A stretch of 7,053 bases of DNA from Corallincola sp. (GTDB lineage Bacteria; Pseudomonadota; Gammaproteobacteria; Enterobacterales; Neiellaceae): assembly GCA_017998495.1 (NCBI GenBank), contig JAGOCY010000011.1, positions 5,647-12,699 of the forward strand, given 5' to 3'. Positions 1-4,687 of the stretch are shown here, in pieces. Under the pieces are notes generated by a model that was not told the origin of the DNA, ran no database searches, and saw nothing but the letters and a program-made list of their open reading frames with translations. Position 1 is the first letter of the stretch; the number at the start of each line of letters is the position of its first letter. Both the position numbers and the translations under genes were made by a program.

Positions 1-447
1 GCCCAGATGCGCTCCAGCCCCGAGCAGATCCGCCGCTATCTGGGCAAGCTGTCCGGCCCCTTTCTCGACCGTTTTGATCTGACGGTGGAAGTGCCGCGCC
101 TGCCACCAGGAGTGCTGACCACCGGCGAAGGCGGTGAAGACTCGGCCACCGTACGCCAGCGGGTGGTTACCGCCCGTCAGCGCGCTGAGCAGCGCCAGGG
201 CCACAGCAACGCCGCCCTGCATGGCCGCGCCCTGCAGCGCCACTGCCACCTGCAAACCGCCGACAGCCTGTTTCTGGAGCAGGCAGTGGAGCGGCTGGGG
301 CTCTCCGCCCGCGCCCACCATCGTTTGCTGCGGGTGGCCCGCACCATCGCCGATCTGGCCGCCAGTGCCGAGATCCAGCGCCATCATCTGGCCGAGGCGC
401 TGGGCTATCGCGGCTTTGATCGTTTGCTCGCCCGGCTTGGCGGGTAG
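1..447 (+). CDS. comM: YifB/ComM-type Mg-chelatase-like AAA+ ATPase, C-terminal part (5' truncated by window edge)
   Basis: The reading frame is open from base 1 (Ala-Gln-Met...) to the TAG at 445-447, giving 148 residues. This is roughly the last third of a protein that is usually about 500 residues long, so the Met codon at 7 is internal and not a start. Visible residues 18-27 (SGPFLDRFDL) match the conserved stretch at the end of the AAA+ module of the YifB/ComM family; its Arg lies where such ATPases place an arginine finger. The last 50 or so residues (HHRLLRVARTIADLA, then HLAEALGYRGFDRLL) form the small helical C-terminal domain (Mg_chelatase_C). In Vibrio cholerae, ComM is a hexameric helicase that drives branch migration during natural transformation; the same role here is inference. 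Coding is very GC-rich, unlike the cassette further right. The gene ends 6 bp before the first mini-hairpin of the repeat island. Confidence 0.93.
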   Translation, partial: AQMRSSPEQIRRYLGKLSGPFLDRFDLTVEVPRLPPGVLTTGEGGEDSATVRQRVVTARQRAEQRQGHSNAALHGRALQRHCHLQTADSLFLEQAVERLGLSARAHHRLLRVARTIADLAASAEIQRHHLAEALGYRGFDRLLARLGG

Positions 448-453
448 GTAGTT

Positions 454-572
454 GCCGCTGCGCGGCGGCTGGTTGGGTGCCAACTGCGTTGGGCGTTTCG
501 CCTGCGGCGTAGAGCCGGAATGCCAACTGCGTTGGCAGATGCACCTGCGGTGCGGGATTGCGGCTGCGCCGC
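454..572 (-). repeat. Array of six GCA-triloop mini-hairpins (left)
   Basis: Six perfect short palindromes lie at 454-466, 480-492, 499-509, 521-537, 541-553 and 560-572. On the + strand each has the centre TGC flanked by G/C pairs of 4 to 7 bp; read on the - strand all are C(GCA)G triloop hairpins. The stems differ (GCCGC, CCAAC, CGCC, TGCCAAC, GCACC, GCGGC on the + strand), but every change on one side is matched on the other, while the loop never varies. GNA triloops closed by C-G are known to be unusually stable in single-stranded DNA. The array faces opposite to the matching one at 2773-2853. Confidence 0.85.
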
Positions 573-578
573 CCGGAT

Positions 579-629
579 GCGGGCTTCCGCGCCCGCGCGA
601 CGGGCAGGAAGGCCGTTTCCGCACGGCCT
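579..629 (-). repeat. Two adjacent hairpins with the same TTCCGC loop (left)
   Basis: The first hairpin pairs GCGGGC (579-584) with GCCCGC (591-596) around TTCCGC. The second pairs AGGCCGT (610-616) with ACGGCCT (623-629), again around TTCCGC. Two unrelated stems carrying an identical six-base loop are unlikely by chance. The mirror pair on the right has the complementary loops GCGGAA and GCGGCA. No T-tract follows on either strand, so a simple terminator role is not evident. Confidence 0.75.
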
Positions 630-650
630 CCCTGCACCCTCCGGCGGCCC
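598..650. repeat. 53-bp inverted repeat flanking the toxin cassette, left copy
   Basis: The reverse complement of this block matches 2693-2745 at 50 of 53 positions with no gaps; the three differences fall at block positions 13, 42 and 44 of the reverse complement. It contains the second TTCCGC-loop hairpin. It is the best-preserved part of a longer inverted similarity between the two sides of the AHH/immunity gene pair. Confidence 0.92.
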
Positions 651-707
651 CCGAGATCACCACCATCGACAACCGTTGTCCGTTATGCCGGACTTCGGGG
701 TCGCCAC

Positions 708-755
708 AAAGCCACATCCATGTGCCTTAGTGGCTTTCGTCGCCGTCCAGGCGAC
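708..755. repeat. Two consecutive stem-loops in the left arm
   Basis: AAAGCCAC (708-715) pairs with GTGGCTTT (730-737) around 14 bases, and GTCGCC (739-744) pairs with GGCGAC (750-755) around 5 bases. They are one base apart. On the + strand the first stem ends in TTT only, so termination of yifB transcripts is possible but weakly supported. Confidence 0.5.
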
Positions 756-875
756 TCAACCCCTACACCCGGCTGGCCGTGCGTCAGCGAGCGCGGTGCG
801 GGTGGTGATCAAGGGGTGGGGAATACTGCGCTGCTGCTGTTCTCCGAATGGATGTCCTCGGGTCATCCTCTCCGC

Positions 876-890
876 TGCGGCGCAGCCGCA
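876..890 (+). repeat. Single GCA-triloop hairpin upstream of the cassette promoter
   Basis: TGCGGC-GCA-GCCGCA is a 15-bp unit followed by TTC. It fits the same plan as the right-hand array (TGC-NN-C-GCA-G-NN-GCA), with GG/CC as the variable pairs. It has the orientation of the right-hand array, not of the nearer left-hand one, and lies about 38 bp upstream of the predicted -35 box. Confidence 0.7.
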
Positions 891-928
891 TTCTTAGATC
901 ATTTTTGAGCGTTGTTTGATATCGCCCG

Positions 929-956
929 TTGATCTCAAAGCCTGGCGTGCTAGATT
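929..956 (+). promoter_or_regulatory. Probable sigma-70 promoter of the AHH/immunity cassette
   Basis: A TTGATC -35 candidate at 929-934 is separated by 16 bp from a TAGATT -10 box at 951-956. The -10 box is preceded by TG at the extended position (TGC TAGATT, 948-956). The local sequence is more AT-rich than the hairpin arm before it. The start codon lies 27 bp downstream of the -10 box. Two hexamers with one mismatch or more each make this a fair but unproven call. Confidence 0.55.
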
Positions 957-971
957 TTCGGCACCCAACGC

Positions 972-977
972 AAGGAG
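972..977 (+). promoter_or_regulatory. Ribosome binding site of the AHH nuclease gene
   Basis: AAGGAG stands 6 bases upstream of the ATG at 984. It is a strong Shine-Dalgarno match and fixes this ATG as the start. Confidence 0.85.
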
Positions 978-983
978 TGCGTC

Positions 984-1712
984 ATGAGACAGGTAGTGTC
1001 ACCCCCGCCTATTATTCCTTCGCCCCGGCCATCTAACCCGACAGCACTGGAGCTGGCCATCCACCGGTTTGAAGAACAGGCCAATGCCTACCACTACGAG
1101 AAAACCAAGTTGGCGAAAGCCACGGGTCAACCCAGTGAGATCGCCAAAGCACGGGCCAAGCTGGACCGTGACTGGCAACATCTGCAGCGCGAGCGCCTCC
1201 GCATCTCGACCCAGGCGGGGCTACAGAGAAGCCTGGAAGATTACCGGAAAGCCTCTAAGCAAAAGACAAAGGATGAACTGCAGGCCGAACCTCATCATCC
1301 AGCCAGGGTGCTTGCCCGTCACCTGACCGCTGTTGGCGAGCCGAAGCCGAGCCGCGACCATGACCCGCACCACATCATTGCTGGAAAAGGACGTTTCATG
1401 CCTGAGGCCATGGAACAAGCGAGACTCGGGCTGCACATGCATGGCATCGGCATTAACGATGCCATCAACGGGGTGTGGCTGCCACGCTCCAAGGCCGACA
1501 AAGGGCATTGGGCGACGCCAGAGTCACCTGCGCATCGCGAGATCCACAGACACAACTATGAGATGTGGATCTGGCGGCTCTTCGGCGCCACTTTGTTGCC
1601 AGAAAACGTAGTCAGACAGCGATTGAGAGTCGTCAAACTGAAACTGAGGCTCGGTGGCTACCCCAGCGAGATTGTTCAGCCTAAAGACCCGCAGAGGAGT
1701 GGCAACTCATGA
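984..1712 (+). CDS. AHH-family HNH/EndoVII-superfamily nuclease (probable toxin)
   Basis: The product has 242 residues. The C-terminal half carries the hallmarks of the AHH nuclease family known from polymorphic toxins: DPHHIIAG at 127-134 (the paired His129-His130 being the family signature, here PHH), then GIGINDAINGVWLPRSK at 154-170 and AHREIHRHNY at 183-192, with His184 and His188 as likely catalytic or metal-binding residues. Residues 1-19 are Pro/Ser-rich and about 20-100 are highly charged and helical, probably coiled-coil. There is no signal peptide and no PAAR, VgrG, Rhs or MIX-like delivery domain, so it is a stand-alone module: an orphan toxin, a substrate exported through an unrecognised N-terminus, or an intracellular defence nuclease. 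It has a strong ribosome site and its TGA overlaps the next gene's ATG by 4 nt (ATGA). Base composition is lower in GC than that of yifB. The family call is from motifs; target and delivery are unknown. Confidence 0.85.
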   Translation: MRQVVSPPPIIPSPRPSNPTALELAIHRFEEQANAYHYEKTKLAKATGQPSEIAKARAKLDRDWQHLQRERLRISTQAGLQRSLEDYRKASKQKTKDELQAEPHHPARVLARHLTAVGEPKPSRDHDPHHIIAGKGRFMPEAMEQARLGLHMHGIGINDAINGVWLPRSKADKGHWATPESPAHREIHRHNYEMWIWRLFGATLLPENVVRQRLRVVKLKLRLGGYPSEIVQPKDPQRSGNS

Positions 1713-2287
1713 GTGACGTCTACTTGCTCAAAGAAGTGCCAGACCGTTTTTACGGCTCGTCAATTACCATTAGCGAATTAGCCAAACAGCTTGGTGGAGG
1801 TGATGGCATGCTGGAACGGCTATTCCTGCGGCCACATCAAAATGAGCCGATGGCCAGCTATTGGGGATCGGTCACTGACCACTGGATGAAGCGATCTGTC
1901 ACTAGCCGCGAAAAGCCGGATATCTGTCTGTGGGGTTCAGGCTGTCTGTTGCTCAACTTGCGGGCGTACTACGCACTTGGAGAACAGCTCAGCGGTCAGG
2001 GCGAGTTTCTGCCGATCACTGTAGACCTTGAATCGATGTTCGTATTCAACTGCCTGACTTGGGGCAAAGAGGACATGGGCTTGACGGAAACCCAGTACGT
2101 CGATGGCTACGAAGATGGCATCGCCACCCTGGCATTCGAGCCTGACGACATCGCAACCAAACTGGTGTTCAAATCCAAGCTGGCGGGCGCTGGTTTGGTC
2201 TTTGCTTCGCATGCCTTTAAGGAGCTGATCGAAGCTCACCAGTTGCAGGGGCTGCGCTTTGATGCTGACCTGATGAATCCGTTTTGA
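1709..2287 (+). CDS. Probable immunity protein of the AHH nuclease (Imm11/DUF1629-like)
   Basis: The product has 192 residues and neither a signal peptide nor membrane segments, as expected of a cytoplasmic antidote. The C-terminal 35 or so residues (LVFKSKLAG... LVFASHAFKELIEAHQLQG, then LRFDADL) follow the pattern of the Imm11 family (MXAN_0049-like, DUF1629), in which a hydrophobic strand, a Ser and a 'lke-iE...l-G--F' helix-strand end the domain. The middle has many acidic residues (for example DGYEDGIATLAFEPDD at 137-152), common in nuclease inhibitors. The start codon sits in the nuclease's stop (ATGA), with AGAGGAG at 1693-1699 as ribosome site, so the two are translationally coupled. 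Hand counts of sample lines give close to 50% GC, well below yifB, which suggests transfer. Position supports immunity more strongly than sequence does; the exact Imm family is tentative. Confidence 0.65.
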   Translation: MSDVYLLKEVPDRFYGSSITISELAKQLGGGDGMLERLFLRPHQNEPMASYWGSVTDHWMKRSVTSREKPDICLWGSGCLLLNLRAYYALGEQLSGQGEFLPITVDLESMFVFNCLTWGKEDMGLTETQYVDGYEDGIATLAFEPDDIATKLVFKSKLAGAGLVFASHAFKELIEAHQLQGLRFDADLMNPF

Positions 2288-2558
2288 GGCTGTCTTTGGT
2301 ACAGAACGGGCAGATCAAGGATATCCACCCCAACCGCCAGCAGCACCGTCCTCCAATCCCACCCCTTGATCACCAAACTCCTTGGACAGCCAGGACAGCC
2401 AATCCCAACCGCTAGGGGCAGGGCCTAACTTCCCCTCTCGATCACCACCCGCACTGCGCCAACTCACCTACTTCCAGCCGGGTGCAGGGTAGAGCCGGCG
2501 CTGATACCGCTTATCTCTGCCACCCGTTTGAGCAGTGCTGCGATCACCGTTCAGCTAA

Positions 2559-2673
2559 CACCAACCTTGGTGCGGCTGGCAGGTCGAGGCAACAGGAGGT
2601 TGCCGAGAGCGAGCCCGGCACAGGGAAGTGCCGTCGAGCGGCCTGACAGCGGCACCGGAACAGGCCACTGTTC
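2559..2673. repeat. Cluster of four stem-loops in the right arm
   Basis: Successive perfect stems are CACCAA/TTGGTG (2559-2572), GGCAAC/GTTGCC (2588-2604), CGGCAC/GTGCCG (2616-2633) and GAACAG/CTGTTC (2658-2673), with loops of 2 to 6 bases. Such density in 115 bases suggests that the region folds when single-stranded or transcribed. No clear counterpart was found in the left arm. Confidence 0.55.
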
Positions 2674-2692
2674 TCACTAGCGCTGCTCTACC

Positions 2693-2745
2693 GGGCCGCC
2701 GGAGAGTGCAGGGAGGCCGTGCGGAAACGGCCTCCTTGCCCGTCG
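2693..2745. repeat. 53-bp inverted repeat flanking the toxin cassette, right copy
   Basis: This is the partner of 598-650 (50/53 identical as reverse complement). Here the inner palindrome is longer: GGAGGCCGT (2712-2720) pairs with ACGGCCTCC (2727-2735), 9 bp, around the loop GCGGAA. Two of the three differences from the left copy fall at the foot of this stem, where the left copy pairs less well. Confidence 0.92.
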
Positions 2746-2767
2746 TGGAGGGGGCGGCACCCCTCCA
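2712..2767 (+). repeat. Two adjacent hairpins with GCGGAA and GCGGCA loops (right)
   Basis: GGAGGCCGT/ACGGCCTCC with loop GCGGAA (2712-2735) is followed by TGGAGGGG/CCCCTCCA with loop GCGGCA (2746-2767). The order, spacing and loop type mirror the two TTCCGC hairpins at 579-629, although the second stem has a different sequence. Confidence 0.75.
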
Positions 2768-2772
2768 TCTGC

Positions 2773-2853
2773 TGCCACGCAGTGGCATTGCCTGCGCCGC
2801 AGGCGCATCTCGCTGCCGCGCAGCGGCATTCAAACGCCTGCCACGCAGTGGCA
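2773..2853 (+). repeat. Array of four GCA-triloop mini-hairpins (right)
   Basis: Four 15-bp units lie at 2773-2787, 2793-2807, 2814-2828 and 2839-2853. All follow TGC-NN-C-GCA-G-NN-GCA with 6-bp stems. The variable dinucleotide is CA, GC, CG and CA, each matched by its complement on the other side, and the unit is followed by TT or TC. Spacers are 5 to 10 bases long and unrelated. It is the inverted counterpart of the array at 454-572. Confidence 0.88.
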
Positions 2854-2873
2854 TCTTGAGAAAATCCACCCCA

Positions 2874-2911
2874 CCCTCCTTTGCCAAAGGAGGGAGCCAG
2901 AGGATCTGGCT
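2874..2911. repeat. Two abutting stem-loops
   Basis: CCCTCCTTT (2874-2882) pairs with AAAGGAGGG (2886-2894) over a 3-base loop. Directly after it, AGCCAGA (2895-2901) pairs with TCTGGCT (2905-2911), also over 3 bases. On the - strand the first is followed by a T-poor stretch with one TTTT about 9 bases on. It could help end the VOC operon transcript but is not a classic terminator. Confidence 0.6.
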
Positions 2912-2924
2912 CGACGGTCTGGCC

Positions 2925-2952
2925 GTGGCCAGCAGGCCACCACGCAGTGGCC
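2925..2952. repeat. Hairpins at the 3' border of the VOC gene
   Basis: GTGGCC (2925-2930) pairs with GGCCAC (2935-2940) over AGCA. An overlapping alternative pairs GGCCAC (2935-2940) with GTGGCC (2947-2952), or forms the GCA-triloop hairpin CCAC-GCA-GTGG (2940-2950). The structures are mutually exclusive. They abut the VOC stop codon, so the repeat island ends exactly at this gene. Confidence 0.6.
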
Positions 2953-3345
2953 CTAAATCGTCACCTCCAACCGATTCCCCTCAGGATCCACCACCACAAA
3001 CTCGTAATAGCCATCCCCGGTCCAGCGCGGGCCGTCGAGGATCGCCAGGCCGTCGGCCTGCATCTGGGCGCACAGGGCATCGACGGCAGGCTGTGAGCCG
3101 AGCGACAGGGCCAGATGGGTCAGCCCCAGGGTCTGCTGCTGCGGATCAAGGCGGGGCGGGATGTCGACGTGGGCCATCAGCTCCAGCCGAGCGCCGTCGC
3201 CCAGCTTAAGGAAATAGCTGGTAAAACCCTTGGCCGGGTTGTGGTAGTGGTCGCCGGCCTCCGCAGCAAAATAGCGCTGGTAGAAGGCGCGCTGGGCCTC
3301 AAGGTCGGCGCACCACAGGGCGACATGGTTAATGCGAATGGTCAT
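2953..3345 (-). CDS. VOC-superfamily (glyoxalase/bleomycin-resistance fold) metalloprotein
   Basis: The product has 130 residues, the normal length of a single-chain VOC protein with two beta-alpha-beta-beta-beta modules. The four positions that bind the metal in this superfamily are all present: His7 (NHVAL), Glu55 (ARLELM), His77 (LTHLAL) and Glu127 (RLEVTI, where the chain ends). WTGDGYYEFVVVDPEGN at 108-124 is the usual final strand pair. Proteins of this kind include lactoylglutathione lyase, dioxygenases and isomerases; the substrate cannot be told from sequence. The ATG lies 8 nt after the stop of the di-iron gene and has no good Shine-Dalgarno sequence, so translation probably depends on reinitiation from upstream. 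It is the last gene of the three-gene operon and ends against the hairpin island. Confidence 0.88.
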   Translation of the reverse strand: MTIRINHVALWCADLEAQRAFYQRYFAAEAGDHYHNPAKGFTSYFLKLGDGARLELMAHVDIPPRLDPQQQTLGLTHLALSLGSQPAVDALCAQMQADGLAILDGPRWTGDGYYEFVVVDPEGNRLEVTI

Positions 3346-3353
3346 GGTCAGTC

Positions 3354-4100
3354 TTAGACTCGGGCGGGAATAGCCGAACCCACTTTAAGTTCGTCGAACC
3401 AGTTGATAAAGCGCATCACGTCGGCACCACGGTAGATCGCCCCGTGTTGCGGGCACATCTGTTCGATATCCAGCTTGCTGACCCGTTCGCACCAGTCGCG
3501 TTTGGCCTCGTTGGAGCCCATCCAGCGGCGGTGGAAGCCCTCGGCATGTTTGATGTGCTGGTCAAAGCTCTTCACATAGAGTTCGGCATCCAGCGGCAGC
3601 AAGGCGGCGCCGACGTCGCCGGAGAAGAGCAGGCGGGCGACTGGATCATAGAGGTTGAAATTGCCCGAGGAGTGGAGGTAATGGGCCGGAATGGCCTGCA
3701 GCTGCAGCTCGCCGACACGGATCGCCGCCCCTTCGTCAGGCAGGTTGATAAAGGTGCTCTCCTTGCCGCCGAAATGGGGCACAAAACTGCCCCATAGCCA
3801 GGAGAGGTAGCACTTCATCTCCGGGTTGAGTTCCAGCCACAGCGCCAGTGACGAGATGATGTCGGGGTCTTGATGGCTGGCAAACAGCGCCTCGATGGTG
3901 CGCGGATCGGTGTGAGCAGCGAGCGCGGCAAACACCGCCGGAAAGATCTCCATGCCGCCGGGATCGGTGAGCAGCGACTGGTTGCCGCTGCTGACCAGAT
4001 ACTCATTGGTGTCGATCAGCAGATTGGGTTTTTCCGGGTCGCGGGCGATCACCAGCCAGCGGTGGTCACCCTGTTGAAAGATGCATTGCGCTTTCTTCAC
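3354..4100 (-). CDS. Oxygen-binding di-iron protein (ODP), metallo-beta-lactamase fold without flavodoxin domain
   Basis: The product has 248 residues, the size of the metallo-beta-lactamase-like half of flavodiiron proteins, with no flavodoxin domain after it. Metal ligands can be aligned with that family: H76-x-D78-x-D80 (SHQDPDI; usually H-x-E-x-D), His143 (HYLHSSGN), Asp162 (LFSGD) and His219 (PQHG). The Glu-to-Asp change at the second position and Ile81 in place of the usual His are distinctive. In Treponema denticola a similar stand-alone ODP binds O2 at a di-iron site and feeds a chemotaxis system. Here too the gene is joined to a chemoreceptor-like gene: its GTG start overlaps that gene's TGA by 4 nt (GTGA), with AAGGAG 6 bases upstream. 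A role as O2/redox sensor is inference; simple O2 or NO reduction would need an outside electron donor. Confidence 0.85.
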   Translation of the reverse strand: MKKAQCIFQQGDHRWLVIARDPEKPNLLIDTNEYLVSSGNQSLLTDPGGMEIFPAVFAALAAHTDPRTIEALFASHQDPDIISSLALWLELNPEMKCYLSWLWGSFVPHFGGKESTFINLPDEGAAIRVGELQLQAIPAHYLHSSGNFNLYDPVARLLFSGDVGAALLPLDAELYVKSFDQHIKHAEGFHRRWMGSNEAKRDWCERVSKLDIEQMCPQHGAIYRGADVMRFINWFDELKVGSAIPARV

Positions 4101-4687
4101 CGGCTGCTCCTTGCGCTCATCCGTCGTAACCGTTCGATCTCTGGCAGCACGTCGGCCACCAGCGCAGTAAATTCATTGGCGATCTCACCCAGATGGCTGC
4201 GCAGTTCGCCGCCGTAAGCCGCTTCAATCTTGGCAAAGCGGGCGATCACATCGCCATACAGGCAGTGCTGGTTGGCGTCTTCGAGCACCGCGCCCAGCTG
4301 TTTGCTGCGTCCGCTAGCTTCGTCGGCAAAGGCCTGTTCCGAGGCGGCCATGCGCGCCAGCGGCTGTTGCAGTGACTGGCGACCGTGGCCATCGGCGCGG
4401 GCCAGCAACTGCTGCAGATGACGGCGTTTGAGCGCCGCCGAGATCTGCTCGAGGCTGGCGGCCGACAGCTGGTGCAGGCGGTTCATCTGTTGTGACAGCT
4501 GCTGACTGAAGGCGCGTAGTTCGGTGGACACCACGGCAAAGCCCACTGCATCGCTGCCTGACTTGCGCGACAGCAACAGGGCGTTGAGGGCCAGCAGGTT
4601 GATGCGATGGGCGCTCCACACCACCGCTTTGACGCATTCGGTGATGCCAATGATGGCGACCAGGGAGAGATCGGCGTTGGCCTGCAT
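4097..4687 (-). CDS. Degenerate chemoreceptor (MCP) signalling-tip-like protein
   Basis: From the ATG at 4687 the product has 196 residues. I prefer this start to the GTG at 4702 because GGGGG lies 6 bases before it, whereas the GTG touches the terminator T-tract; both are uncertain. Residues 29-60 (INLLALNA... then GFAVVSTELRAF) match the hairpin tip of MCP signalling domains. However, the positions equivalent to Tsr Glu385 and Arg388, needed for trimer and CheA/CheW function, are Leu39 and Lys42. The descending helix that normally precedes the tip, the HAMP domain, the membrane segments and a sensor domain are all missing; the rest is predicted helical with no domain I recognise. It is either a cytoplasmic adaptor that evolved from an MCP or a 5'-truncated remnant. 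Coupling to the ODP gene (4-nt overlap) argues that it is still expressed. Confidence 0.7.
   Translation of the reverse strand: MQANADLSLVAIIGITECVKAVVWSAHRINLLALNALLLSRKSGSDAVGFAVVSTELRAFSQQLSQQMNRLHQLSAASLEQISAALKRRHLQQLLARADGHGRQSLQQPLARMAASEQAFADEASGRSKQLGAVLEDANQHCLYGDVIARFAKIEAAYGGELRSHLGEIANEFTALVADVLPEIERLRRMSARSSR

Larger units (their letters stand above)
598..857. repeat. Left arm of long imperfect inverted repeat
   Basis: Several blocks match the right side in inverted orientation and in the mirrored order. They are 598-650 (50/53 with 2693-2745), 766-810 (36/45, ungapped, with 2440-2484) and 803-820 (18/18 with 2358-2375). A weaker block to 857 shares GGAyATCCA and CAGCAGCA with 2319-2345. 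Between 651 and 765 no clear match was found by eye. The arms bracket 858-2318, which holds the promoter and both cassette genes. Confidence 0.8.
448..983. other. Left intergenic arm of the island: hairpin-rich, no supported gene
   Basis: This stretch of 536 bases between yifB and the AHH nuclease gene holds short open frames, but none has a ribosome site or protein-like composition. Instead it contains, in order: six TGC-loop mini-hairpins (454-572); two hairpins with a TTCCGC loop (579-596 and 610-629); two larger hairpins (708-755); blocks repeated in inverted orientation to the right of the cassette (598-650, 766-820, weaker to 857); a single GCA-loop hairpin (876-890); and the cassette promoter (929-956). 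Confidence 0.8.
2319..2745. repeat. Right arm of long imperfect inverted repeat
   Basis: This arm matches the left arm in inverted orientation: 2358-2375 with 803-820 (18/18), 2440-2484 with 766-810 (36/45), and 2693-2745 with 598-650 (50/53). It is longer than the left arm. GATCACCA occurs here at both 2368-2375 and 2440-2447, 72 bp apart, while the left arm has one copy serving both blocks. That fits a 72-bp deletion in the left arm between 8-bp direct repeats, or an equivalent gain on the right. Confidence 0.8.
2288..2952. other. Right intergenic arm of the island: hairpin-rich, no supported gene
   Basis: These 665 bases separate the immunity gene from the 3' end of the convergent VOC gene. 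Open frames exist on both strands (for example + strand 2628-3209), but they lack ribosome sites, run across palindromes and partly antisense to the VOC gene, and look like chance frames in GC-rich DNA. The content is inverted-repeat blocks (2319-2375, 2440-2484, 2693-2745), a cluster of stem-loops (2559-2673), the GCGGAA/GCGGCA-loop hairpins (2712-2767), the GCA-triloop array (2773-2853) and back-to-back hairpins up to the VOC stop (2874-2952). No convincing terminator for the immunity gene was found. Confidence 0.8.

Noticed and set aside
454..572. Classical REP/BIME elements
   Set aside because: No GTAG or GGAG tetranucleotide at the hairpin foot was found, loops are a fixed GCA, and there is no RAYT transposase in view. 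A distant relation remains possible.
167..908. Several open frames of 90 to 156 codons in and after yifB
   Set aside because: They are chance frames in GC-rich DNA, out of frame with yifB or running through palindromes, with no start signals.
448..983. Integron attC sites flanking a toxin/immunity cassette
   Set aside because: GCCTAAC-like and GTTGGGC words occur (2424-2430, 488-494), but not as properly paired R and L boxes with the expected spacing; there is no integrase, and the cassette is flanked by inverted, not directly repeated, copies.
2773..2853. CRISPR array
   Set aside because: Units are 15-bp perfect palindromes with changing stems; spacers are only 5 to 10 bases and no cas gene is visible.
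2874..2894. Rho-independent terminator for the VOC operon
   Set aside because: The 9-bp stem is good, but no continuous T-tract follows on the - strand; kept only as a stem-loop.
2628..3209. 193-codon + strand open frame as a gene
   Set aside because: It crosses the hairpin array and runs antisense into the VOC gene, lacks a ribosome site, and its product is low-complexity Arg/Pro/Ser-rich.
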